Of a stretch of 64,000 nt of DNA, positions 22,025-33,992 are shown in pieces. Positions within the stretch are counted from its first letter, which is position 1, and the number at the start of each line of letters is the position of its first letter. The position numbers were made by a program, and so were the translations under genes. This DNA comes from Epiperipatus broadwayi (Eukaryota > Onychophora > Udeonychophora > Euonychophora > Peripatidae): NCBI GenBank assembly GCA_028023455.1, contig JAQFVV010006197.1:15249254-15313253 (forward strand), in the 5' to 3' direction. The notes beneath the pieces are model-generated. The model was not told the DNA's origin. It worked only from the letters and a program-made list of their open reading frames with translations, and made no database searches.

Positions 22025-24339
22025 GGGCTAGAATAAGTTTATTATTAAATATAAATAATTAATACTTTTTCAGAATATTGTATTTTTTACTACAGATGGT
22101 CTGTTTCTGTGAGATAGAAGAAATTTACTCCAGGGATTTTAGTTAATTGCATCAATTGGTTCTATTTCTGTTTCATTTATACTTTGATATATTGTAACAA
22201 TCCCGCCATTTGGATAATGAGGGAAAGCACCAAAGTTAAGCTCAAATTATACCAATCCTATGAATATGAAAAGTTAATGCTTAATTAAAAAAAAGTAACT
22301 TTTGAGATTTCACATTTAAATTCAAATAAAAGATAAAACAATATGGAGTAAAAATATAATTTAATTTAATCGTAAATTAGACTAATGATCAGATCTAGCT
22401 CCATTAGTAAAAATATTATACACTATGGTCTCCTTTCCAAACCATTAAATAACTCTTAATTAACTGAAAGGAAATTAGATCATCTATGAATTATGAATTT
22501 ATATTAGGTGTAAAACCAGAGTGCCATCCAATACTAGGAAATCCATAGGAGGATATTCTACCCCATCAATATTATCAAACCATACCATGCCTAAATTTGG
22601 AAGAGTATCAACTCTTATCTCACTAGCTACTGCAAAAATTAATTTATAATATTTAAATGGTCAGAATTTAAGAGAAGAGAGACAGGAGGCTAGATTAATA
22701 AATAACAAAAAAAATAAATAAATTCAGAAATATTACCAAATTAACCACTTCCTTTATTTTGTACTTATAAAAAAAATATTTATTATACAATAGGACGTAT
22801 ATAAAACATTAAGATACTATTAAATTATAAAATATAATAAGTACATAAATATTAACATTCTGCAGGTGATCATACTTAAAACAAAAGTTTTATCAAAGTT
22901 TCCAGTTTAAAATATCTTTCTGTCACACTTAACATTTTCTTCATTTATTTGTTTTTACATTATGGAGTCTATTACGATGCTATAAATCCATCCTTGAAAA
23001 TTTGGGAATATTAAGTTTTCAACTTCTTTAGTTGTTTTATATTTTAAATGATTCCCCTAAAGACACAAATATTCCATGAGAGAGAACTTTCATTTAATAA
23101 TTATTTGCAAGCATAATTGTTTTTAAACATAAATTAAGCACAACTCAGAAATGGCATGTTAAGTTTGATCATATAATAGACTTAAAGATAAATGATTAAT
23201 CCAGACTACATTGTCTCCAGGGTAAACAGTACACACACCATGGACTTAGCCACCATAGGTCATCTTGAACATTTTATAATATTTATTTTTATTCATAACT
23301 TGGCTGCTAAATAAAAATAAACTTAAAGTTTTTACAAGCAAAACAAAAGACAGACTCTGAAGATGCTGGGAAAAGTGCAAGGTTTTAATACAATTTTAAT
23401 TACATTTTTATTTAAGTTATTTATTGTTTAAAAATAAATAAATTGTATTTGATTACTTTTCTAATCATATTTTTTTTAAAGTTGGTTTAAAAAATATTTG
23501 TTATAATACAAAAATCTTTTTAAAAGCTTGACATTTTAACAAAAAAAATCAGATTTCAATTATTCAAACTTTGAATAATTAACCTTTAAACTTTGAATGT
23601 TAAATTTAGAGACAATACAAGCAAATTTCAAACCAGTGAACTAAAAAAAAATTTTTTTTTATCATTTTTATTAAAACCATTGCCTCAAAAGTAACCAGCA
23701 TTTAGCATTCTTGTGATCAATTATTTATCTTGCTTTACAACAGATACAATATATTTATAAGTATACAATATTATTATTACTTATTACTAACGTATTATTA
23801 AAAATATATATTACTTTACTAACAAAATTAATATTTACAGTTTGATGTACAATCAACGGTCATTTGCATGGTTGTACAGAATTGATTTAGTTATTTTAAT
23901 TAAAAGGAACTCATAGAAGAGATAGGGGGGGTTATACACTTGCTCTGATTTTTTTTTCTCTTTTGCCAAACTCAGCTATACACATCGCTATATATATATG
24001 TGTGAGTGCGTTTTTGAACCATTAAAAATGAAAAATTCACAAAATAAAAAATATTTTGTTTGATAAACTTTTAAATATATACATATTAAGTCAACAAAAG
24101 AACTTTAAAGATCAAGATGGAAGATTATTTTGCAGAACAATGGAAGTAATCATTATAAAAATCTTGGAATGTCTAATACTAATTAAATATTATTTGGAAA
24201 GAAATAGGTGTAAAAAGCTTTTGTGGTACATTCCGACAAAGGCATATGGAATGTGAATGGAAATATAATTAAAAAAAAGAGTGAAAAAAAAGATAAGTTT
24301 GATAATTAAAGAAAAATTAAATTTAGTATAAGTTTGTAG
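22025..24339. other. mostly AT-rich non-coding sequence
   Basis: No confirmed gene. At 22495-22640 the minus strand has a higher-GC patch with about 40 open codons (including LPNLGMVWFDNIDG) preceded by a TTTTTGCAG acceptor-like string. It matches no family I can name and could be a repeat fragment. 23.2-23.3 kb has a small GC-richer patch without an exon frame. Confidence 0.4.
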
Positions 24340-24559
24340 GTAGAAGAAAGCAGACAGAACGTGATATAGATTTTGATAAAATATGGTCAGGCTGGGGTAG
24401 AGGCTTCAACATGCGGAGGGTCCGAATCCTTTGCCCCCGAATGTATAGCAGCTGCCGATAGCGGAGAAGGGACGTCAAGCCCGGAGAATTCGCCTCAATA
24501 AGCAACAATATTGAATCGCCAGAAGAGAAAGAAAATAAATAAATAAACAGACTTTAGCC

Positions 24560-24666
24560 ATGGAACCCGAACTTCAAAAAAAAAAAAAACAAAGTTTGTT
24601 CACCGACAAAGGACCGGAGATTCCATTTTCACCAAAAGGATTCGATCAATTCCCCGGGGAAAACAA
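24560..24666 (+). CDS. candidate orphan first coding exon
   Basis: A sharply GC-richer island (about 24370-24690) in AT-rich surroundings. It contains an ATG in a strong initiation context (GCCATGG at 24557-24563), an open frame beginning MEPELQKKKKQSLFTDKG and a GT splice-donor-like site after 24666 (AACAA|GTATTT). Upstream 24370-24559 would be 5' UTR. I do not recognise the protein, and no second exon was found downstream in the window. On the minus strand the same island has a short hydrophobic frame (MAKVCLFIYFLSLLAIQYCC) that could equally be chance. This could be a real gene start, an LTR fragment or a promoter island. Confidence 0.3.
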
Positions 24667-24706
24667 GTATTTTCTTTCTAATTACATCTATATATGTCAC
24701 TTTTAG

Positions 24707-25602
24707 TAAGCTTACTCCACGAATTTGAGAAAACTGTTTATTTGACACAATTGTGAACTTAAAATTTATTTTCTTTGCCCGGAGAGATCAAACTATTTAC
24801 TACGGAATTTATTAGTGTATAAATTAGTCCAATTAAATCATCGGTGCAAAATACATATAATAGCATACTTGTGTGTGTGGGAGTTTTGGCAAAAAGAGAA
24901 AGGAGCAAACAAAGAAAAAAAGAGAACTGATATGAATCTTTGGTTTAAAAGAGACACTAATTTAACTTAAGTAAATAATATTTTTTTTTTTATACATACG
25001 TAAATATCATAGCTAATAAATGTATATAAAATGAATGGTTTTTTTTTTTGTTCTGTTTTTATGTTATGAGTTTTTTTTTTAAATAAAAAAAAAGAGTGAG
25101 AGTTAGATCTACTGCCGGTAAATTTTACCACCAGCCCTGAACAGAGCTAGCCCAGGGGCATTTCCATATTGGTATTCCAGTTCTCCCAGCATAATTCTTA
25201 TAGAAATATGGGATTGGCGCTTGAGGTCATAAATTGATGCTCATAAATATGCTGGGCAATAAAATGGAATAATTTAAGAATAGATATTCTTTTAAACCAT
25301 TACGCATATATGTGTATCGTTATATATACATACACGCAATCGTACAAGACTACATATATGCGTAATATATATATGGAAAACGGCAAATCCTGTTATAATA
25401 TATATATATATGTTATACTAAAAAGGGCAATAAAATATTACTGAAGAAAGTTGTTTTTTGTTTTAAAAAATACAATATTTGTTATACAATCTTTTATGGA
25501 TTTACAGGCAAAAAAAAAATCAACAGAATAAATTATATTTATTATCATTTTACAATAAAATTAAAAATTACATATTTTACAGCATCCATTTTCCACATAA
25601 AT
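24707..25602. other. AT-rich non-coding sequence with microsatellites
   Basis: No gene. TA/TG-type microsatellite text lies at 25305-25410. A patch at 25100-25260 is GC-richer but has stops in all frames. Confidence 0.45.
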
Positions 25603-26588
25603 TAAGTTTGGGGAACCTCCAGCTTCTAAGTCAACTCCTGAGCTTTCAATCTGGCCCTTGGGCATTTTCAAAAATTTACAGAAATAGCTCTATATAAAAC
25701 TTTTATTTAAACATGCATGTAGAGTATGAGTTAAATAAAATAAAATATTCATTTTCTCAAGTACACGTTTTTCTCTCTTTTATCAGAGGTGCAACATTGT
25801 GTGGTATACCTAGATTTAATCTAAGATGCCAAAAGCATTTTGTCTGTTTTGATAGTGATTTTCACAGACAAATGTATATTAACAAAAATAAAACTTGGAA
25901 TTTTACTTAGTTTTATTATTATTATTTAGCATTTCATTTATTTTTATAAGAATGGTTACACTGAGTAAGATAAGAAAAATTGACAGAAAATCATGTAATT
26001 CAAACGAAAAACAAAGGGATTTTGTTTCTATAGAAAGAAATAGTGGTATCGAAATAGTAAATCAATGTGCCTGATATATTTGGAGAGTATTTCAGATAAC
26101 AAAAAACACAATATAAGGCATTATTTATCAAAATATTCATATTACAGCAAAATTGTTGGAGGAGAAAGAAATATTAAAATATGTTTCACAAAAAGTTCAA
26201 ACAAGTCAGAAAATTTTGTGAAAGCAAGTTACATTATTTTAAAAAAAATCTGTCCAAAAAAATAAAAAGAAATTCGAGAATATAAATATGTTATAAATAA
26301 CAGTTACAAGGTGAATTTGAAAAATGGTTATTATATGTGGAACAGTCATCAATAATTATTTTTAATTCACAAAAAAAATTATGGTCCTCATTTAAAAAAG
26401 GAAAGTTAAAATTGGCCTGCCAGTTGAAAAGATTACCTACCTACCCCTAATGATTAGGGATAAATTAATTAAATTTTTGATCAAATACAACAGGCTAATT
26501 ATTAAATCAATAATTTTGTATGGCCCGCAGCGAAGGAGATTATAAATAAACAAATAGTCCTTGGCAGAAAAAAGGTTCCCCACTTCTG
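25603..26588 (+). mobile_element. decayed hAT transposon relic with TSD
   Basis: A 986 bp element. The left terminus is TAAGTTTGGGGAACC and the right terminus, inverted, CAGAAGTGGGGAACC. It is flanked by ACATAAAT (25595-25602) and ACATAAAG (26589-26596), an 8 bp TSD with one mismatch, the length expected for hAT. The interior contains the N-terminal part of a hAT transposase (25965-26265). The rest of the transposase, including the catalytic core, has been lost, so this is an internally deleted copy. Confidence 0.7.
25965..26265 (+). pseudogene. hAT transposase N-terminus with degenerate BED-type finger
   Basis: Frame 1 gives KIDRKSCNSNEKQRDFVSIE; after a frameshift at about 26060 the second frame continues CLIYLESIS, KKHNIRHYLSKYS, GGERNIK and then NKSENFVKASYII. 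This follows the order of the GTF2IRD2-like hAT N-terminus: a CLxC...H..RHY..KH zinc finger followed by SSEnFVKASYIIAxxIA. The second finger cysteine is Tyr (CLIY), so the finger is broken. It is related to the C-terminal fragment at 6989-7189 but belongs to a different insertion. Confidence 0.7.
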
Positions 26589-26861
26589 ACATAAAGATGT
26601 GAAATCAAATAACCATTGGAAAGAGGGAACTATAATGCAAAAAGTTTCATAGATATAAAATATCCTAAATTTCTTGAGACATTTACATGTAAATAAATAC
26701 ACTTCCAAATATATAAATATTTTTCTTTTAATTACTTCACAATTATTCAAGTATACAATTATATTAGTTTCAATATATAATTAATAGCATATACATAAAA
26801 TGGAATAAAAAAATATATCCTATATATAATTGCATAAACATAAAAAAAATGATATAAATAC

Positions 26862-26975
26862 CATTGCATCAGGAGCAGGAGCCAAATCTGCAAACTGCAA
26901 ACCAAAATAATCTTTTTCTATCAGCTCTAAATGATCAAACACCATCTCAAGCAGATTATGACCTTTTGTTCTTTT
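26862..26975 (-). CDS. PTPN3/PTPN4-like tyrosine phosphatase, second coding exon (FERM)
   Basis: A 114 bp exon (38 codons, phase 0 at both ends) with acceptor ATTTAG|AAAAGA and donor GCAATG|GTATTT. It encodes KRTKGHNLLEM then LELIEKDYFGLQFAD, the FERM N-lobe segment that in this family has the pattern (K)xxxGxxLLDxVFxHLxLxExDYFGLQxAD. It joins in frame to the exon at 33584-33721, so that FEVD is followed by KRTKG with the spacing expected in PTPN4-type proteins. No further exon of this gene (the RWLD...K...KQ segment, PDZ and phosphatase domains) was found downstream on the minus strand down to position 1. They are either beyond the window or in exons too short for me to spot. Confidence 0.85.
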
Positions 26976-29900
26976 CTAAATTATATAAAGAGAGCAACTT
27001 CAGGAATAAAACTAAGACTAATGACACACACACATATAAATAAAGTGAACAATTTCATGAAATTAAGATTAATGATGTATTCATGCACATTAGCATCTAC
27101 TCATAAATGCAAATAAATATCATTTTAATTATCAGAAGAAAAAAAAAGATAAAAATGATTTCTACAATGACTATATAAACCAAACTGTAAACTGAAAATA
27201 CATTCACACATATCATAAACTAGTCCTTTAATCTGCTTATTTGACATCTTATAATGTTGTCTTTTAACTATTTTTGTAACAATATTGTAATAATTTTTTT
27301 TACTACTAACAATATTATTTAGTTTTTTTTCTGAAATGACTTTAATAATTCTTGTAATTGTACAGCAATGCATTCCTAATGAAAACAATTAGCAGAGTAT
27401 CCCTTTAGAATGTTTTGACATAATGATTATAATGTAATAAACAGAATCTACCTTTCCCAAAAAATCTCTGCTTAAATTCTTTATACATACTTTATTTTAT
27501 TAAATTTTTTGCTATTTATTTTATACACTCAATTTAACAAAAATTTCCTCTCACAATAAAAGATCAATATCATTCTATCTAATAAGCTGAAGAATGCCTC
27601 AATTGATATTACAATCTTGCCATTGCCTTTTCAGAATATTATGAAATATCCTTATAAAAAACTTTTCTAATGCCTTTATGTTATGTCAGAAAATTTTCTA
27701 ATGCTTTCATGTTATGACAATAAGAAATCCAAACAATAAATGTGACAAAAAATAACACACCAGTATACAATAAATTTTAGTTATAAAACTATGTCAAATT
27801 ACTTTATTTAATGAGACACACATAAATATGTATATATAAATATCTAAAAATTGTCATGACATAATGATAGTACATCAAACCTTCAATGCTGATGATCCGA
27901 ATTGGAATTAAAGCAGAGTAAATAAATCTTTATATTTTTTTTACATTTTAATCAGAATTAAGTTGTTGTTGTTTTTGTCAAATAAGCTTACCATAGACAA
28001 ATCAGCTAAACATTCAAATGATCTATAAAGAATTATCTAGCAGAAAAAAGTAAGGATGAAAATCCATTCAATCCTTGGCATACAGTATATTAAAAGACTA
28101 CTTTGTTTACCTTACTATTATATTTTTACTTTTGCAGACTTTGAAAAAGTTTATAATTGATTTCATGAAACACACTTCAAGATGTATTATATATTTTTTT
28201 ATTGTGGAATTTTAATTAAAATTGAAATTTCATTTACTTGGCATCCTTATTAACAGAATGCTAATGATAATACTATTTTTGCCAATTCAAAAAATAAACT
28301 ATAGAATATTCTTAATCTTTTGAATATAATATATAGAAAGTTTGTTTTAGCAATTAATGTTTAAATATTCCAAATATTTTATCAGCCAAATATGAAAAAT
28401 TTTCAACAACTTTTAACAAAAATGAGAATTGTTTTAAAAATATTGGTAATTTTAAATTTGAAAAAGGGATTTCAATGCTGAGGTACAATACAGATGCCAA
28501 TGTCTTGTAGCATTTTCCAAATTAAAATATAGAATATTTCTTAATAATATAACAAACTTTAATTAAATTAGTTGTATTCAAAGTTGTTTATTATATCTAA
28601 TTTATTTTAAGGACATGAATCATTTTCCAATATAAAATCATTAAAAAAATTTCATTTAAGCTTGCACTATTAACATTCTGAATATATTAATTAGTATGTT
28701 CTCCAACTTATTAGTTGTGATAATATTAAATATATATTTGTAAAAAAAAAAATATGTTGTTAACCTGCAAAGGTTATAAGCAGTCTATTATACTATTATC
28801 AATTTCCAAATATCTTGATTTCATATTATTTTTTTTAATTAAACAAGTGACCATCTTGGTCTCTTCCTAAACATGTGTCATTTTATAAAAATCAAATTAG
28901 TTTGAATTTGGGTATATTTTATGTCCCCCTTTTCTATAAATTTCTTTCTTTTTTTTTTCAAATAACCACTCTTTTTTTTCTATTTTTTTAAAACGAATAT
29001 TATAAAGCTTGTAACTAATGGCAATAATAATAAAAAGAAAATTTATTTTATTATACTAACGGATTATAAGAAAGCAATCAATTAAATCCAGTTAAATGAA
29101 AGTAATGTTATTTGTTCATTTTTGAGATTTTATAACTATATTTTTTAACTTTTTCATACAAACATTTTAATATATACTGTAAATAATAATTATAAAAAAA
29201 TCAAATTTGAAATGGCATTTATTTAAACAATTACCCTTCTTAAGAGCAGTATAAGATACTGCTTGTAGCATTTACTTGACTAAATTGCACTGTAGCCACT
29301 AAGGGTTAAATTTGACATGTGAAATGAATAGTAATCTAATTCTTAAACAAAAATATTGTGCTTAACCTGGATGTAATTTATAGAAGCAAAATAAATAAAA
29401 TTATTATAATAAAGATTATTTTAAAACACATTAAAAAGATGCAATACTTATTGTTGTTTTTCATTGAAAAAATATGATTGAGAACAGAATATACTGTATA
29501 TCAAAAAGATGCAATTGTGGAAGATATTAGTCTTTCAAAAAAAAAAAATTTGCCGCAGAAGAATTAAAAAAAAACAACATGAGAAAATGTCAAATAGGAT
29601 TAAAAGTCAGTATGTAATAAACAGAGGCATAATTGTTTTTTCAAGATTGGTTTATATATTCATCCAAATCTCTTCTTTAACTTATTTGTATATTTCTGTC
29701 TGGAATTAGAATAGTTACAGTCATTTAAATGTTAATACATGTATAGCGATAATAATTTTTAATTACATCAAACAATTTTAAAATATATTCCACATATTAA
29801 CAATTTTATTGATAACATTTACATAAAATTGTTCTTCATTAATATGCAAATGTAATACATATCTTGATAACAAAATGCAGCTTCACAATGATAGATAAAA

Positions 29901-32900
29901 TATTTAGGACTATATCTTCAAAAGTCTTTTTGAAATGAAAATTTTATTATTAATTTTTGAAGCAGAATTGGTTTATTTAATGTTAATTTTTTATGTGAGG
30001 TCAAAATAACTTGGGTTCTTTTTAATTTTAAATTCTACATATTTATGTTTTTATTATAATCTATTTCCACTTTAATCTGGATACCTATTTGTAATTTAAT
30101 CAGTTATTTTTAAAATGAATATTTTGAATTACTTTAAAGTTTTTTATAGGTGAATGTTTTTTAACTGTGAATCTTAAATCTTTCAAAAATTATTTCATAA
30201 AATTATGAGAATGTATAAAACAACAAAAATATTATTGTCAATTCTTTATCTAAAAACAAACAATATACCAATAAAACATGAAATCACTTTCTCTGATCAT
30301 ATTTCATACTTGCTTCAGAAACAGTTCTTTTTACTCTATTCCAGTGTATTGTAAAATTGAGTAATCAATCGACACTAAATGGCAATGTTTATTCTGTCAA
30401 TCTCCACAGTAGTTATTGACTTGTGGCCATTATCAAAGACTATTGGTCTAATGCATCTATACATCCACAACCACTTTTAATTCTTTCCTACTATCAAACA
30501 AATAGTCAAAAAAAAACATTTCAAGATTTTGAAACCAAGTCATATCAATAACTATATATTTTAGCTACCCAATCTTATGTTAAATGTATGATAACTTTCA
30601 TCTTTTGTTAGAATAATCTGCAAAACAAAGTTTCACATGATTTTTTCTGCTCACATTTAATTATATTGAAAGCATATGCTTTCAATATAATTATCTTCAC
30701 TTTATTATATGTTAGAGTCATTAATGAACACTCATGTAACAGTATATTTTAGTGATTTCATTTTTATATTAAAGATAGGCTAGAATAATTTATAATAAAT
30801 GCCATATAACTTTCTCTGTTCACTTTTAATAATATGCTTTCAAGAGCAATTTTCTTCATTTTATTATAATATTGAATAATTAATAAAAAATGGATACTAT
30901 GTAGGATGCTATAGCTATATAATATAATAATATTATCATTTAATGATTATAGAAAAGTCAAGCTTATAATAGATGATTCACTGGAATAGAGTAGAAAACT
31001 GCTCCTGAGACATTAGCATGCTAAATGTGAGTAGAGAAAGCCATATGTTTTCTTAGTACACACTATTCTAGCCAAAATGTGAAAATAATCTTTATTTAAT
31101 AAACCATAAAAATTTATAGTTAAGTCTAGAATTAAATTTATATGACTATATAAAAAGTAAGCTCAGGTACAAAACATTAGCCTTCAGGATGTATAGGTCA
31201 ATTAAATTCTTTACTGTTAAAGGTCATACACCAGACATTAATCTGGAAATATAGATATAACAGAACTACTTACATAGTATTCATTATTACTCAAATTTAT
31301 AAGGGTAGTTCTGAAACAGAATGAAGAGAACTACTCCTCAAAAAAAAAAAAAGAGAGAGAGAAATGACTTTAATATTTGTCTGGAAATGCAAATTTAAAA
31401 TAGGTGACCGACCATTCCTTGCTTAAAATCATTTTTTACTGTATTCACTATAACTTTATGTTTATTAGAAAAGGCATAAAATTAATATAGGTATTCATTA
31501 TATTGACCACCTGTTACATTAAGTAAATCTAATCATTTCATTACTTATAGCATTGGCTAGAAATAAATTTGTAACATTGACAAAATTTATTTTGTTTTGA
31601 AAACTAATAAATTTGTGTTTATGATCACATTAGCAAATAAATAAAAAACAATAAAATATCCAATAACATTTTTTTTTTTTTACCTGTATAATTTATTTTA
31701 AAAATGTTCATATATAATCAATAATTCATTAAAATCCTTGATAATAATGTTTAGATAATACACATATTCCCAAAAACTTTTATATTTATTTTTATGCATA
31801 TTGTATATGTATTAACATATCTATACTTACAGACATTAAATTATAATACAACATACATTTTGGTACAATTTTGCTAGAATACTATTTCTTTCTATATAAT
31901 CCATCTTATTTATTTCTTCTACCTATATATTTATAATAATCAAAATAATAAACATTATTCCCTTTCTCTTTAAATGCGAGTATTCCACTTTCTCGTGCTT
32001 ATATTTTAATATTTCATTATTCAAATATCTGATCTTCTTATACAGTCATGTACACCATGCATATCTTTTATCTTTCTTGATCTAAGTCTAATTTACAATA
32101 TGAAAATTCAAACATTTTGTGCAATCTATTTTTCAAATTTACTATTTATTCCTACTCTTCTTTTCTTTCTCCTTCCTTATCCAATTTACTCTTTCCCAAA
32201 TATATTTATTTCTTGATCCTCAAAATGCTCTTCTCATTAAAAATACTTTTTTGCAAGACATTCTACATCAACTGCAATTCCTTGTTTATTCAATAAAGTC
32301 AAATTAACAAGTTTTTCATATTTCTACTTCTTTAAGATATCCGTTTGTTTTTATTTTTTTACTTGTATGCCAAAACACCATTATCTGTTTTACTGCAATC
32401 AGTTTTTACAATATATGTTTAAAATACTACATGCTCTTCACTTTCTTTCAATGTAAATTACTTATGCTAAATGTATCACATTTTCTTTAAAAAAAAACAA
32501 CAACCCAGAACTACCTCTCATTTAAAAAATAGATTATGTTCACATCTTCATCTAGAGATTAAGCCACCATAGCCATCTTCACATTTCTCATTTAACATTC
32601 ATATAGCTCATCATATTCCTTTATAATTTTTTCTGATGACATTTTGATTCATACAATTTATCGTTCAAAACTATTTTCCCATCACAGTTCTTGCTTTAAC
32701 TCATGCTATATGTAGAAACATAATTCTTTAACTAATCCTACTGCAAAAGACAACCCTACACCTCTCGCCAAAAAAAAAAAAAAAAATTTTTTTATCAAAA
32801 TTTTTATTCTCTATATTATCTATCTTCAACCCTCCATTTATATTCCTCTGTATTTTCTTAATATATTTCATAACCCTGTTCTTCATTTCACCAATTACAA

Positions 32901-33583
32901 TTCGTCTTTTATTTTCACCAACTATCTCATAATCTCACATCTTAGTATCCAAACTTATCTTCTCCTCACACTCAAATCCCTTTCCAAATATCAAAAATGA
33001 ACAAATGCATATTTAATCAGATGACCACATTGAACTGTCTAATTCAAGAGAAAAATATATAATATTAACAGTTTACAAAGAGTCAATGATCAGCAGCAAA
33101 ATAGAAATAATATCATAATAATAGGTAATTCCAGAGAAACATCTTTCTCATCATCACTAGGAATTGCCATAGATTCTACAGAATCTCTTTACTAAAAGTA
33201 AAAGAAAATGTTTGAACTTGTTTTTTAAATTCTGCATCTAATCAAAAATTACAACATAAATAGTTATTGATGTAGTATTGGATCTATAGAATATATAGGC
33301 AAATATAATTAGCATGTTGAAACATTCAAACCATTAGATTGATATTATAATAGGAACAAAAAGCCAGCTCCTGAAGTTATTTGTAAAATAGTTATCTTTA
33401 TCAATGAGAGCCAATAGCCAGAGAATAATTAAATAGAGATGTGAGCAGGATTACTAACATATTTATATACTAAAACCGAAGATAAATTGTAATTTTCAAC
33501 TTATAAATTAAAACTATATTCTTTAAAGTAACACAATATTAAAAATATCAAATGCAAAAAATTTACATCCATAAACTACTTAC
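26976..33583 (-). other. intron of the PTPN3/4-like gene (6.6 kb)
   Basis: Bounded by the donor GAT|GTAAGT (33583-33582 on the minus strand) and the acceptor TTTAG (26977-26976). It is AT-rich with no nested gene recognised. It holds a repeat cluster at 30.29-31.07 kb and a strand-asymmetric tract at 31.9-33.0 kb, where the plus strand is pyrimidine-rich and the minus strand reads as broken Lys/Glu-rich frames, possibly an eroded minus-strand retroelement. Two or more extra short exons cannot be excluded but are not needed to join the reading frame. Confidence 0.7.
30285..31065. repeat. cluster of related inverted and direct repeat units
   Basis: TACTCTATTCCAGTG at about 30345 is repeated inverted as CACTGGAATAGAGTA at about 30980. 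The outer text (CTTTCTCTGATCATATTTCA...) matches the complement of 31010-31060. Inside, CTGCTCACATTTAAT...GCTTTCA occurs twice, and AATTATATTGAAAGC / GCTTTCAATATAATT (30660-30693) is a perfect 34 bp palindrome centred on CATATG. This suggests a MITE family with nested or tandem copies in the phosphatase intron. Confidence 0.6.
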
Positions 33584-33734
33584 ATCAACTTCAAAATTTT
33601 GTTGGGTGTCATCCAGAAAAAAAACTGTACATCGGATAATTTTTCTTTGTTTTTCACGGGCAAGTTCGGATGCTCGCACATTGTAGGTGCCACTGGATCC
33701 TCCAAACCGCCGCTTGGACATGCTGGGCTACAGC
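33584..33734 (-). CDS. PTPN3/PTPN4-like tyrosine phosphatase, first coding exon
   Basis: Minus-strand exon with acceptor TATATAG| at 33735-33736 and donor GAT|GTAAGT. Translation starts at 33721 (AGCATGT), leaving 13 bp of 5' UTR in this exon, so at least one upstream non-coding exon is implied. The 46 codons read MSKRRFGGSS, then TYNVRASELARE, then IIRCTVFFLDDTQQNFEVD. The TYNVRASELAR string plus the LLDxTxxxFxV start of the FERM domain identifies the non-receptor tyrosine phosphatases with FERM, PDZ and catalytic domains (PTPN3, PTPN4, fly Ptpmeg), cytoplasmic proteins at the membrane-cytoskeleton interface. Phase 0 splice to 26862-26975. Only the N-terminus is in the window. Confidence 0.88.
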
Positions 33735-33891
33735 CTATATACAATATTAAAATAATTACTTTCAAAATATTAAAAACAAAATCCTTTTATAAACAATAAC
33801 AAGTAAATATTTAATATAATTTAGATAAATTTAAGTGAAAAAAAATCTTAATATTAACAAATTAAAAAAACAATAGAAAAAATTGAATTAA

Positions 33892-33992
33892 GCCAATAAA
33901 CTTCACATGATCACTATTTCTTATGCTGGTATTCATTGATTACTCTGGCTTGCACTGAGTGGCAATATTTATAGAGAGTTTTGCCTGTTTTA
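33892..33992 (+). mobile_element. short non-autonomous element, copy 3 (101 bp, 14 bp TSD)
   Basis: Flanked by perfect 14 bp repeats AAAAAATTGAATTA (33878-33891 and 33993-34006). It starts AGCCAATAAACTTCACATGATCAC and ends GAGTTTTGCCTGTTTT, the family ends. The middle with the CTGACGA/GAAAC motif is missing, so this is an internally deleted copy. It lies less than 200 bp upstream of the phosphatase first coding exon. Confidence 0.8.

Noticed and set aside
22495-22640. Minus-strand patch with a TTTTTGCAG acceptor-like string and about 40 open codons
   Set aside because: No clear donor at a sensible phase, no recognisable family, and the text does not fit the expected next FERM exon of the phosphatase.
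27459-27476. 16 bp micro-exon between the two phosphatase exons (RFFGK)
   Set aside because: Moving the second exon's acceptor to TTTAG at 26977-26976 gives a phase 0 join with the exact family spacing, so no micro-exon is needed.
33599-33799. Plus-strand 66-codon frame across the phosphatase exon
   Set aside because: It is the antisense shadow of the minus-strand exon, which has consensus splice sites and family motifs.
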